Assembly (NCBI GenBank): GCA_049509675.1
Contig: JBEKZQ010000154.1
Coordinates: 1 to 12,995 of the forward strand
Origin: JBEKZQ01 sp049509675
GTDB taxonomy: Bacteria > Planctomycetota > Planctomycetia > Pirellulales > Thermoguttaceae
Direction of reading: 5' to 3'
Length of the DNA: 12,995 nucleotides
Both the position numbers and the translations under genes were made by a program. The notes below the pieces were generated by a model. That model was not told where the DNA came from. It made no database searches and was given only the letters and a program-made list of their open reading frames with translations. This document shows positions 1 to 6,347 of this stretch, in pieces. Positions within the stretch are counted from its first letter, which is position 1; each line of letters begins with the position of its first letter.

Positions 1-97
1 TCGCAAACCGACGAAACTCTGCTCCGCACCCGGTAAACGAATCAGACCGGCGGCAAGCGACCGAAGCCCCACCAGTACAACGGTTTGCTCGACCCAC
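1..97. repeat. Palindromic intergenic repeat, cut by the window edge
   Basis: GCAAACCG at 3-10 is the exact reverse complement of CGGTTTGC at 81-88, so the first 97 bases look like a stem-loop element about 85 bases across. The right arm continues into CTCGACCCACCCTAC, the kind of GTAGGGTGGG end that I recall from intergenic repeats (unverified memory). The matching left continuation would lie before base 1. No coding frame here looks real. The rest of the leader up to 342 contains the CT-rich stretch and the small hairpin listed separately. Confidence 0.4.
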
Positions 98-214
98 CCT
101 ACATTTTTATGAATAATCCGGGCTAGTAGCTGACCGAAAACATGGACCTGTCCCCTTCACCGCGGCCCAACAGCTTGTGCCGCAGAGCCAGTCCGCCTCT
201 TCCCTGCCTCTCAT

Positions 215-254
215 CTCTGGGCTCTCGGCCCTCGACTTTGGACTCTGGACTCTC
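215..254. repeat. CT-rich low-complexity repeat in the exbB leader
   Basis: This stretch is built from repeated short units related to GGACTCT and GGGCTCTCGG, including two adjacent copies of GGACTCT at 240-253. It lies between the first repeat and the exbB start codon. A long frame runs through it into exbB, but its translation is Ser/Pro/Arg-rich and precedes an ordinary signal peptide, so it is treated as non-coding. Its function is unknown; it may be an interspersed intergenic repeat. Confidence 0.35.
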
Positions 255-300
255 CTGGCCTTTCTCCTCATCTTCCGGCCGTGCCGCATACGAAAAGGAT

Positions 301-316
301 AAGAGGAAGTCCTCTT
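301..316. other. Small inverted repeat upstream of exbB
   Basis: AAGAGGA and TCCTCTT are separated by two bases, giving a 6 bp stem with a 4-base loop in RNA. It ends 26 bases before the chosen exbB start. It could be an operator or a leader hairpin; nothing in the sequence decides between these. Confidence 0.25.
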
Positions 317-342
317 GCGCAGGGAAGTGCGAGTTGGCGATT

Positions 343-1227
343 ATGATCGGGACCAAACGCTCATTTGCGATACGGGCCGCGTGGCTGCTCTGGGCGATCG
401 GTTGCTGCACCGGCAGCGTGCCGGCCTGGGCCCAATCCACCCCGACGGGGGAACCGGCCATTGCGGTCAATGCGCCCACGACGGCCCCGGTCGCCAATAC
501 GACGGCGGCCCCGGCTGCCGCACCCGGCCGCGAGCTGATCTCCACCACCGACTTATGGCGCATCATCCGCGACGGCGGACCGCTGATGCTGGCCATCGCC
601 GCCTGCTCCTTTCTCCTGGTGACCTTCGTTCTGGAGCGGGCGATCAGCCTGCGCCGCGGACGGGTGATCCCCAAACCGTTCGTCGCACGTTTTCTGCAAC
701 AGTTGCGCGACGGCGAACTGGATCGCCAGGAGGCCATGCAGTTGTGCGACGAGAACACCAGCCCGGTCGCCAAAGTTTTCGCCGGGGCCGTGCGGAAATG
801 GGGCCGACCCAGCGTGGAACTGGAACAAGCGATCATCGACGCGGGCGAGCGCGTGACCAATGGACTACGCAAGTATCTGCGGCTGTTCTATGGCATCGCC
901 ACCGTCGGTCCACTGCTGGGACTGATGGGCACGGTGCTGGGCATGATCCAGACTTTCAACGTGATTGCCGCCCACGACGCCCTGGGCCGCGCGGAACTGC
1001 TGGCGGGCGGAATCGCCAAGGCCTTGCTGAACACCGCGGGCGGCCTGGCCGTGGCCATTCCCGCTTCGATCTTTTACGTTTTCTTCCTCAGCCGCGTGGA
1101 CAAACTCATCGTCGACATCGACGCCCTGGCCCAGGAAGTCATCAACACCATCTCGGCCGAAGATCTGCAAGAGCGGCAATCTCGCCCGGCCAAGAACCGC
1201 CGCAACACAACCCGCGAGGCCGCCTAA
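343..1227 (+). CDS. MotA/TolQ/ExbB proton channel family protein with signal peptide
   Basis: A 294-residue inner-membrane protein of the family whose members use the proton gradient to drive TonB, TolA or flagellar stators. Residues 1-30 look like a signal peptide (basic start, hydrophobic core, AWA-Q cleavage site). An Ala/Pro/Thr-rich periplasmic linker follows (31-65). Membrane segments lie at about 80-100, 182-206 and 228-250. The second carries the family's Gly-rich run (TVGPLLGLMGTVLGMI) and the third the TAGGLAVAIP motif. The large cytoplasmic loop between the first and second segments is typical. I chose ATG 343 because the signal peptide starts there; the open frame runs back to 142, but that part is repeat-like DNA. 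The ribosome site is weak (GAG about 9 bases upstream). The next gene, exbD-like, starts 16 bases after the stop, so the two are almost certainly co-transcribed. Whether the partner is TonB, TolA or another protein cannot be read from this gene. Confidence 0.9.
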   Translation: MIGTKRSFAIRAAWLLWAIGCCTGSVPAWAQSTPTGEPAIAVNAPTTAPVANTTAAPAAAPGRELISTTDLWRIIRDGGPLMLAIAACSFLLVTFVLERAISLRRGRVIPKPFVARFLQQLRDGELDRQEAMQLCDENTSPVAKVFAGAVRKWGRPSVELEQAIIDAGERVTNGLRKYLRLFYGIATVGPLLGLMGTVLGMIQTFNVIAAHDALGRAELLAGGIAKALLNTAGGLAVAIPASIFYVFFLSRVDKLIVDIDALAQEVINTISAEDLQERQSRPAKNRRNTTREAA

Positions 1228-1243
1228 GCTCCCCACGAAGCCC

Positions 1244-1666
1244 ATGCCGCTGAAGACCCACTTCGACGAACAGCAGCCCACGCTGAACCTGACGGCCATG
1301 TTGGACGTCATGTTCCTGTTGATCATTTTCTTCATGCTCGGTTCGCGATTCGTCGACGAGGAACGACAGATCGGCTTGCACGTGCCCGAGGTGGCCGATC
1401 GCGGCGTGCTCACCGCCGGGCCCCAGACCAAGACAGTACAACTCTATCGCGACGGCACCATGACCCTGGACGGCGCCACGGTGACCCTGCCGGAGTTGAC
1501 CCGCCGGCTGGCGGCCGCTCAGAACCCGGCCCATCCGCTTGGCGTGCTCTTGCGCGGCGATGCCCACGTCGATCTGCAGCAGGCGGCCGCGGTCCTGAAT
1601 GCCTGCAAACAAGCGGGCGTTGCCGATCTGGGCATCTCCGTCCAACTGGCGGCGCCGGAAAAATGA
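1244..1666 (+). CDS. ExbD/TolR family biopolymer transport protein
   Basis: A 140-residue protein of normal ExbD/TolR length. A short cytoplasmic N-terminus leads to one membrane segment at about residues 18-34 (MLDVMFLLIIFFMLGSRF). Asp21 there is at the position of the family's proton-carrying aspartate. The rest is a periplasmic domain with the usual order: a beta segment (VQLYRDGTMTLDG), then a helix beginning LPELTRRLAAA, then VLLRGDAHVDLQQAAAVLNACKQAG. With the preceding ExbB-type gene it would form the ion-driven motor. No strong Shine-Dalgarno is visible before the ATG, so translation may depend on coupling to the upstream gene. A palindromic repeat begins only 6 bases after the stop. 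Confidence 0.9.
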   Translation: MPLKTHFDEQQPTLNLTAMLDVMFLLIIFFMLGSRFVDEERQIGLHVPEVADRGVLTAGPQTKTVQLYRDGTMTLDGATVTLPELTRRLAAAQNPAHPLGVLLRGDAHVDLQQAAAVLNACKQAGVADLGISVQLAAPEK

Positions 1667-1672
1667 ACCAAT

Positions 1673-1731
1673 GTAGCAGGCACACGCCGTGTGCCGTCCG
1701 CCAGTTACGGCACACGGCGTGTGCCTACTAC
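1673..1731. repeat. Nested palindrome (REP-like hairpin)
   Basis: Two 25-base arms (1673-1697 and 1707-1731) are reverse complements with one mismatch, around a 9-base spacer. Each arm also contains a 17-base palindrome of its own, GGCACACGCCGTGTGCC on the left and its complement on the right, so the unit can fold as one long hairpin or as two small ones. It separates the exbD-like gene from the TonB-like/toroid gene and would be transcribed with them. It probably belongs to an interspersed REP-like family, and could act as a processing or attenuation site within the operon. Confidence 0.75.
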
Positions 1732-1761
1732 CTTTGCACTTAGAACCGGAAGGGCCGACTG

Positions 1762-3519
1762 ATGGGCGCCTTCGTCGCACGCCTCTGGAGCCGACTGACC
1801 AGCATGGACCTGGTGATGGGGCTGCTGTGGCTGGGGTTGTTCGCCTTCACGGTCAGCCTGGTGGTGTTGATCTGGACCCGCTGGGGCCTGTACCGCCCGC
1901 TGCGAAAATGTCTGCTGCTCTCGCTGGTGGCGCACCTGCTCTTGGCCGGCTACGCCACCACGGTGCGGATCGTGACCGGGGTTCCCCTGTCCGATCCGCC
2001 GCCGTTGCGGATTTCGTACATTGAAGGGCCGGTTGGCCCCGGCGGCGGCCCTGTACATGCCGCGTTGCGGGAGGCCGCCGCGACGCAGCCTGCCGATACG
2101 CCGGTCGATCCGCCGGACGAGCCCCGCGACACGGCAGACGCCCACGCGGCTCCCATGCCGGAACCGCCGCGGCCGGACCCGCCCAAGCCGCCCGATCCGG
2201 CGCCGCCGCAAACGCCGCCCGCCAAGTCGCCGGCGCTGGTCGATGTGCCCAAGGGTGATGCGCCGCAGCCCAGCCCCGAGTCGGCCGTACCCGGTACTGA
2301 ACCGCCGCCCGCCGTTGCTGCGCGCGAAACGCTGAGGCCGGCGCCGTCCCAGCCGGTCGAACCAACCGGTGCGGCCAAGACCGACGCTACAGCGGCCATC
2401 AGCAGCCAGCCGGCTCCGCCGCCGGCACTGCCCGAGGTCTACAAACTGCGCGTGGCGCCCGACCGCTTGGGTGTGGCCGAGGGCGGCGGGGGCACGCCGG
2501 AAACGGAGGCCGCAGTGGGCATGGCCCTGAGGTGGCTGGCCGACAATCAGAGCAGCGACGGCCGCTGGGACGCCAACGCGCACGAGGCCGGCCGAGAAAC
2601 GCTGACCAATGGCCAGAACCGGCGCCAGGCGGGGATCCAGGCCGATTCGGCCATGACCGGACTTGCCCTGTTGGCCTTTCTCGCCGCCGGCCACACCCAC
2701 GAGCGCGGGCCGTATCGCGAGAACATCCGCCAGGGGTTGGAGTACCTGCTACTGACGCAGGCCGGCGACGGCAACCTGGCGGGCCGCGCCGACTCCTTCG
2801 CCATGATGTACTCGCACGCCATGGCGGCCTTCGCCCTGAGCGAGGCCTATGGCATGACCCATGACCAGCGGCTCCGCGACGCCACCGTGCGGGCCATCGG
2901 CTACACGATCGCCGCGCAAGATCCGGTCGGCGGCGGATGGCGCTACCGACCGGGCGATCCCGGCGACACCAGCCAACTCGGCTGGCAATTCATGGCCCTG
3001 AAAAGTGCGGAACTGGCCGGTATCCCCATTCCCGAACACACCCGGCAGGGAATCGTCCGATACCTGCAAAGCGTGGCCTCGGGACAATACGGCGGCTTGG
3101 CCTCCTATCAGCCGGGAAAAGCCGTCACGCGGACCATGACTGCCGAGGCCCTGGCCTGTTGGCAATTCCTGGGGCTCGGCCGCGATCATCCCGCCTGTAG
3201 CGAGGCGGCCGAACTGCTGCTGAAGGAACCACCCAGCCAGTGGAATGTCAACATTTATTATTGGTATTATGCGACCTTGGCGATCCATCAGTTGCAAGGC
3301 GCCGCTTGGGACCGTTGGAACGAGGCCTTGCGGACGCAACTGGTCGCCAGCCAGCGCCGCACGGCAGGCTCGCTGGCCGGCACCTGGGACCCCGACGCCG
3401 TATGGGGCGGTTACGGGGGACGCGTTTTCAGTACCGCACTATCGACCCTGTGCCTGGAAGTCTATTACCGTTACCTGCCGTTGTACGGCCGGCCGCCGGA
3501 AGCGACATCACCCAAGTAG
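1762..3519 (+). CDS. Membrane-anchored TonB-like proline-rich protein with squalene-cyclase-type toroid
   Basis: 585 residues in three parts. Residues 17-38 and about 48-67 are hydrophobic membrane segments; the loop between them is Arg/Lys-rich, which by the positive-inside rule places the rest outside the cytoplasm. Residues about 107-223 are a Pro/Ala/Asp-rich spacer like that of TonB (PEPPRPDPPKPPDPAPP). Residues 240-575 carry prenyltransferase/squalene oxidase-type alpha/alpha barrel repeats, with motifs such as NQSSDGRWD, QDPVGGGWRY and the C-terminal VWGGYGGRVFSTALSTLCL. I see no DXDD-type cyclase acid motif, so a binding or scaffold role is more likely than terpene cyclisation. The ATG follows GGAAGG at 8-9 bases. 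Position directly behind ExbB and ExbD homologues suggests that it is the energised or anchoring partner of that motor. Its ligand is unknown. The family call is firm; the role is inference. Confidence 0.8.
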   Translation: MGAFVARLWSRLTSMDLVMGLLWLGLFAFTVSLVVLIWTRWGLYRPLRKCLLLSLVAHLLLAGYATTVRIVTGVPLSDPPPLRISYIEGPVGPGGGPVHAALREAAATQPADTPVDPPDEPRDTADAHAAPMPEPPRPDPPKPPDPAPPQTPPAKSPALVDVPKGDAPQPSPESAVPGTEPPPAVAARETLRPAPSQPVEPTGAAKTDATAAISSQPAPPPALPEVYKLRVAPDRLGVAEGGGGTPETEAAVGMALRWLADNQSSDGRWDANAHEAGRETLTNGQNRRQAGIQADSAMTGLALLAFLAAGHTHERGPYRENIRQGLEYLLLTQAGDGNLAGRADSFAMMYSHAMAAFALSEAYGMTHDQRLRDATVRAIGYTIAAQDPVGGGWRYRPGDPGDTSQLGWQFMALKSAELAGIPIPEHTRQGIVRYLQSVASGQYGGLASYQPGKAVTRTMTAEALACWQFLGLGRDHPACSEAAELLLKEPPSQWNVNIYYWYYATLAIHQLQGAAWDRWNEALRTQLVASQRRTAGSLAGTWDPDAVWGGYGGRVFSTALSTLCLEVYYRYLPLYGRPPEATSPK

Positions 3520-3527
3520 TGGGTGAT
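3507..3527 (+). terminator. Hairpin over the stop codon, possible terminator
   Basis: ATCACCCA (3507-3514) and TGGGTGAT (3520-3527) form a perfect 8 bp stem with a 5-base loop that contains the TAG stop of the toroid gene. It is followed only by CTTGC rather than a T tract, so it is a weak candidate for intrinsic termination. It could instead protect the mRNA 3' end. Confidence 0.35.
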
Positions 3528-3535
3528 CTTGCGCC

Positions 3536-3738
3536 GGGTGCCACTGGCTTGCCAGTGCTCTCCGATGCCGGTTCTTGCCGCCTTGAATCGCCGGAAACCT
3601 CTCCGCGTGGTTCGTCGGCGAGCATGGAACACTCCCAAGGGCGCGTAACAGCAGCGGGCTCTTGACCTTTCTCCCATGCCACTGCTTTGGCAATTTCGCG
3701 CCACAAAAGCCCTCCGAAAGAGCAGGGACGTGGCACCC
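3536..3738. repeat. MITE-like unit with 9 bp terminal inverted repeats
   Basis: GGGTGCCAC at 3536-3544 is matched by its exact complement GTGGCACCC at 3730-3738, bounding 203 bases without a credible gene. Next to the left end is a second palindrome, CACTGGC-TT-GCCAGTG at 3542-3557. This fills most of the 396-base gap between the toroid gene and the tat genes. No flanking target duplication is evident, so mobility is not shown. The remainder of the gap (3739-3915) holds the promoter listed below and otherwise nothing that I recognise. Confidence 0.4.
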
Positions 3739-3807
3739 TACGCCGGTCAAGTGGGCGAAAAATGGTCTGCCAGGAAATCTTGCCGCACACATCAACCTGC
3801 GGTCCCT

Positions 3808-3835
3808 TTGACATGCCGAACGCGCAGAGTAGAAT
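3808..3835 (+). promoter_or_regulatory. Sigma70-type promoter for the tat genes
   Basis: TTGACA at 3808-3813, a 16-base spacer, and TAGAAT at 3830-3835: consensus -35 and a five-of-six -10. Transcription would start near 3842, giving a leader of about 74 bases to ATG 3916. Confidence 0.65.
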
Positions 3836-3915
3836 GGATTGAGTCGAGCGCAAGCGCCCCCAGGCCGGGCGATTGCCGTGTGTACCCTCCCTCCTAATGG
3901 ATGAGACCCCGCGCC

Positions 3916-4146
3916 ATGACTTCTCTCTTCGCTTTTGGCCCCTTCGGATCATCGATGGATATGCTCATTATCCTGGTGATCGTGTTGTTGTTGTTCGGGA
4001 ACCGCCTGCCGAGTGTCATGCGGTCGCTGGGTCGCGGCGTTACCGAGTTCAAGAAAGGAGTGGACGGGATCGAAGACGACGCAGATACGACGGCCAAGAA
4101 GAGCGAATTGCCCAAGAAAACCGACGAGGAACCGGCCAAGAACTAG
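3916..4146 (+). CDS. tatA: Twin-arginine translocase subunit TatA/TatE type
   Basis: A small membrane protein of the Tat system, which moves folded proteins across the inner membrane; TatA multimers form the passage. From ATG 3916 it is 76 residues. A short N-terminus is followed by a membrane segment (MDMLIILVIVLLLFGNRLP), the amphipathic helix (SVMRSLGRGVTEFKKGVDGIED) with the hallmark FG hinge and the Phe-Lys-Lys pattern, then an acidic/Lys-rich tail. An in-frame ATG at 3901 would add five residues (MRPRA). Neither start has a good Shine-Dalgarno, and the shorter form resembles TatA N-termini better. A strong promoter lies about 80 bases upstream and a second Tat gene follows after 35 bases. 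No tatC is present in the window. Confidence 0.88.
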   Translation: MTSLFAFGPFGSSMDMLIILVIVLLLFGNRLPSVMRSLGRGVTEFKKGVDGIEDDADTTAKKSELPKKTDEEPAKN

Positions 4147-4181
4147 GCCCTCCCACCCCTCACTGCCCACGATCCACTACT

Positions 4182-4478
4182 GTGTTCGCCTTCCTTGATT
4201 TCCTGGGACCGGCTGATATTTTGATTGTCAGCGTGGTAGCCGTGCTCCTGTTCGGCGAGCGCTTGCCCGAAGTTGCCAAGAAGGCGGGCAAGCAGTTCAT
4301 GGACCTGAAGAGGAGCATACAGGGGTTGCGGTCGGAGTTCGAGTCGGCGGCCAACGATGTGAGTTCAACGATAGAGCGCGGCTCTCGCAAGGAGGAAACT
4401 TTCGATCGGGAGCAGTCGACGGCCCCGAAGTTCGAGCCCCCGCCGGTGGAGCATTCTGGCGGTCCGAATGAGGGTTGA
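4182..4478 (+). CDS. Second TatA/TatB-type translocase subunit (GTG start)
   Basis: A 98-residue TatA/TatB-family protein. Its membrane segment is at about residues 9-25 (ADILIVSVVAVLLFG), followed by the ERLPEVAKKAGKQFMDLKRS amphipathic helix, a charged helix (IQGLRSEFESAANDV) and a polar, Pro-rich tail. The longer charged region leans towards TatB, but the FGERLPEVAKKAGK hinge is equally TatA-like, so the subtype stays open. The start is taken as GTG 4182: the frame is open much further upstream, but only across the tatA gene in another frame. There is no clear Shine-Dalgarno, so translation may be coupled to tatA, whose stop is 35 bases upstream. Same transcription unit as tatA. Confidence 0.8.
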   Translation: MFAFLDFLGPADILIVSVVAVLLFGERLPEVAKKAGKQFMDLKRSIQGLRSEFESAANDVSSTIERGSRKEETFDREQSTAPKFEPPPVEHSGGPNEG

Positions 4479-4510
4479 GAAGCCCGTTCCTGAAAATTTG
4501 CCGCACCGGC

Positions 4511-4538
4511 TTCCGCAACGCTGTAGCCGAGGTAGAAT
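4511..4538 (+). promoter_or_regulatory. Possible tRNA-Val promoter
   Basis: TAGAAT at 4533-4538 is a good -10 sequence 67 bases before the tRNA. The -35 candidate TTCCGC at 4511-4516, 16 bases away, is poor. The same -10 hexamer is used in the tat promoter. Confidence 0.35.
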
Positions 4539-4604
4539 AGGGGGTCTTGCGTCTGAGCCGCAGAAGGGGCCGGATCGGTCTCGTTCTGCGGCAGCGGCCA
4601 TCTT

Positions 4605-4678
4605 GGGCGTTTAGATCAGTTGGTTAGATCGCCATGCTCACACCGTGGAGGTCACAGGTTCGAGTCCTGTAACGCCCA
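4605..4678 (+). tRNA. tRNA-Val (anticodon CAC)
   Basis: A complete cloverleaf. The acceptor stem is GGGCGTT/AACGCCC (4605-4611 with 4671-4677), with discriminator A at 4678. The D stem is GATC/GATC and the anticodon stem CCATG/CGTGG. The seven-base loop CTCACAC places anticodon CAC at 4639-4641, reading GUG valine codons. The T arm is ACAGG-TTCGAGT-CCTGT. The CCA end is not encoded. The gene is the integration site of the adjacent element: the integrase gene overlaps its 3' half on the opposite strand, and the tRNA remains intact after integration. Confidence 0.95.
4638..4678. other. Candidate tRNA-side attachment site (attL)
   Basis: The integrase reading frame enters the tRNA at 4678 and stops in the anticodon loop at 4638, so element and chromosome sequence meet in or just beyond the 3' half of tRNA-Val. 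Tyrosine integrases of this kind commonly use the anticodon-loop to T-arm segment as the crossover core. The exact core cannot be set without attR, and no second copy of GGTTCGAGTCCTGTAACGCC occurs elsewhere in the window. Confidence 0.5.
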
Positions 4679-5933
4679 CTATGGGGGGTGCATTAGGATG
4701 CAAGCCCCTGCAAATCCCGGCATTTTCTGGGGTTCTCTTTTTGGGCTGCACCCTGTTGCGCTGCAATTCATCGGATGATTGCAGCGCCATTTGCAGCGCG
4801 TCGCCGCCGCTGGTCGCCCGGTCGAAGTGTTCTTCGGTCACTTGAAGGTAATGCTTCCGCGCCACGGCTTGGCTGTTGCCGATCCAGGCGCATACCACGT
4901 GAATCGGGAAGGTCTCGGCAAGTTCCGTTTCCCGCGTGGCCCGCAGGTTGTGCCAGAGCTTGGGCCACGGCTTCAACCCGGCGCGGCGGACGATCTTCGT
5001 CAACGTGGTCCGAAGGTTGGTTTCCCCGCCGCGGTATCGCGTGATGACGTACTCCGTTCCCGGCTCGGCCTGGTCAAATACTCGCTCCAGGTACGGCCGC
5101 AACTCCGGGAAAATGGGAATCACCCGGCTTGCCTTGCCCTCGTGATGTTCTGTCTTGCGGCTTGTGACGGTGATCCTGTTGCGTTCCCAGTCCACATCCT
5201 GCCAGCGTAGGGCAAGATGCTCGGACGGGCAGCGCATGCCCCCGAAACGACTCAGGGCAAACAACAGCCGCCATTCGGCATCGGGGCAGGCGTCCAAGAC
5301 GGCCGCCGCTTCTTGCGGCGTGATGAAGTAATCGCGGGCCCGGTTCTCTCTGACCAGGCAGCCGGCCATGTCCGCAAAAGGGTTCTCCGCGATCAGACGG
5401 CGCCGGACGGCCGCCCGAAAGAACTGCTTCGCCATCCCGCAGCGCCGCCGGACCGTGTTGTCGGCAAGCTCCTGATCGGTCGCCAGCCAGCGGCGGAAAT
5501 CTTCGCACTCGCCCGGGGTGACCCGATCCAGGGGGCGACTCGCCCCGAAGAACTCGACCAGGCAGCGGCGGGTGTGCCCGTAGAACGTCGCCGTACTGCC
5601 CTTCACGTCGCCCCGCCGCTGGATGTAGTCGTCGACGAATTTTGCCAGGGTGGGCACGGCCGCGGCCTCTTCGTCCTGGTGGCGCGGGACAACCAAGCCG
5701 GCCTTCGCCAGCTTGGTATGCAGATCATCGGGCAGTCGGTTGACCCACTTCGCCGTTGACACGTCCGGGGCACTTTCCGCCCGCAGCGCTTTGACGAGGA
5801 TCTCGACCCGCGATTGAAAACACGTGGCGTCGGCTTCCGACATCGCCCCCAGGGCGACCGTCGCCCGGTCTTGGTTCGGCCGCAGACGGAATTGCAGGGA
5901 CCATCGGTCGCCTTTGCGGATGAGGTTTGCCAT
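4638..5933 (-). CDS. int: Tyrosine recombinase/integrase
   Basis: 431 residues. Residues about 90-190 form the SAM-like core-binding domain and about 200-375 the catalytic domain. The active-site set is Arg234 (GGMRCPSE), Lys260 (TSRKTEHHEGK), His328/Arg331 (LWHNLRATRE) and the nucleophile Tyr362 (ARKHYLQV). The usual second histidine (GHS) is replaced by Asn352 in WIGNSQAV. The last residues, VTGLEPVTSTV, and the stop are read from the antisense of tRNA-Val, a hallmark of integrases whose attP overlaps their 3' end. ATG 5933 has a good Shine-Dalgarno (AAGGAA, 8 bases). The gene lies 52 bases downstream of the XRE regulator on the same strand and is probably transcribed from the regulator's promoter. 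It should catalyse integration at the tRNA and, with a directionality factor, excision. Confidence 0.95.
   Translation of the reverse strand: MANLIRKGDRWSLQFRLRPNQDRATVALGAMSEADATCFQSRVEILVKALRAESAPDVSTAKWVNRLPDDLHTKLAKAGLVVPRHQDEEAAAVPTLAKFVDDYIQRRGDVKGSTATFYGHTRRCLVEFFGASRPLDRVTPGECEDFRRWLATDQELADNTVRRRCGMAKQFFRAAVRRRLIAENPFADMAGCLVRENRARDYFITPQEAAAVLDACPDAEWRLLFALSRFGGMRCPSEHLALRWQDVDWERNRITVTSRKTEHHEGKASRVIPIFPELRPYLERVFDQAEPGTEYVITRYRGGETNLRTTLTKIVRRAGLKPWPKLWHNLRATRETELAETFPIHVVCAWIGNSQAVARKHYLQVTEEHFDRATSGGDALQMALQSSDELQRNRVQPKKRTPENAGICRGLHPNAPPIVGVTGLEPVTSTV
4758..4799. repeat. GCGCTGCAA inverted and direct repeats inside the int 3' end
   Basis: GCGCTGCAAT (4758-4767) and ATTGCAGCGC (4778-4787) are exact inverse copies. 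The stem extends inward through CATC/GATG with one bulged T. A third copy, TTGCAGCGC, follows at 4791-4799. They lie about 80 bases inside the element from the tRNA end, a plausible position for arm-type integrase or excisionase sites, although they also encode residues of the integrase. Confidence 0.4.
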
Positions 5934-5985
5934 GTATGGGGTTCCTTCGGTAAGGCCCGCGGCCGCTTTCGGCCCGGGCGACGCT

Positions 5986-6252
5986 TCACTTGACCTTGGG
6001 TTTCCTCTTCGTCGCCGTCAACCGGACACCGAAGAACTCGCAAAGCTTGTCCGCGGTGTCGATCCGCACGTTATCGCGCTCCCCCGACGTGAAGCGCTGC
6101 AACACGGGCTGCGGAATGCCCGAGGCCAGGGCCACGGCGTTGATCGTCATGCCGCTATCGGCAATCAGGCCCAGGAGTTGAGTTGCCAGGGGGACGTAAC
6201 CGGCCGTACGATCCGCAGTCCGCCCCCCCGGTTTCCGTTTGTTCTTTGCCAT
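5986..6252 (-). CDS. XRE/Cro-type helix-turn-helix regulator
   Basis: An 88-residue DNA-binding protein. Residues about 20-78 fit the lambda-repressor-like five-helix fold, with the helix-turn-helix at TINAVALASGIPQPVLQRFTSG and the family's closing pattern IDTADKLCEFFGV. Basic tails flank the domain on both sides. ATG 6252 is preceded by AAGGA about 10 bases upstream. A near-consensus promoter sits about 70 bases before the start, and ATACCGAT repeats overlap and flank that promoter, so autoregulation is likely. The gene precedes int on the same strand with only 52 bases between, so the protein probably sets integrase expression too. There is no peptidase or dimerisation domain, so induction by self-cleavage is not expected. 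Confidence 0.88.
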   Translation of the reverse strand: MAKNKRKPGGRTADRTAGYVPLATQLLGLIADSGMTINAVALASGIPQPVLQRFTSGERDNVRIDTADKLCEFFGVRLTATKRKPKVK

Positions 6253-6319
6253 GCTCGACAGGTCCTTTTTCGTCGCAAGCCGGTTTCGGTTCTCCGCTGG
6301 AATTCAGCGGTCAGACGTT

Positions 6320-6347
6320 ATTATACCGATGGGTGTATTCTCGTCAA
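6320..6347 (-). promoter_or_regulatory. Strong promoter for the XRE-int unit
   Basis: On the minus strand: TTGACG (6347-6342), a 16-base spacer, and a perfect TATAAT (6325-6320). Expected start is near 6313, leaving a leader of about 60 bases before ATG 6252. This is the best promoter in the element. Confidence 0.75.

Noticed and set aside
142..342. N-terminal extension of the exbB frame by 67 residues
   Set aside because: The extra part is translated CT-rich repeat DNA with Ser/Pro/Arg bias, and a normal signal peptide begins at ATG 343.
1705..2700. 331-residue open frame on the minus strand
   Set aside because: It lies antisense to the proline-rich and toroid coding region; its Arg/Gly-rich composition is a high-GC shadow with no domain.
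3873..4181. Upstream extension of the second Tat gene to about 200 residues
   Set aside because: It runs through tatA in a different frame and has shadow-like Arg-rich composition; the Tat membrane segment starts only after 4182.
4645..4845. Plus-strand ORF starting MEVTGSSPVTPT
   Set aside because: This is the well-known false translation of a tRNA 3' half, continuing antisense to the integrase.
5217..5759. 180-residue plus-strand frame
   Set aside because: Antisense to the integrase with no recognisable motif.
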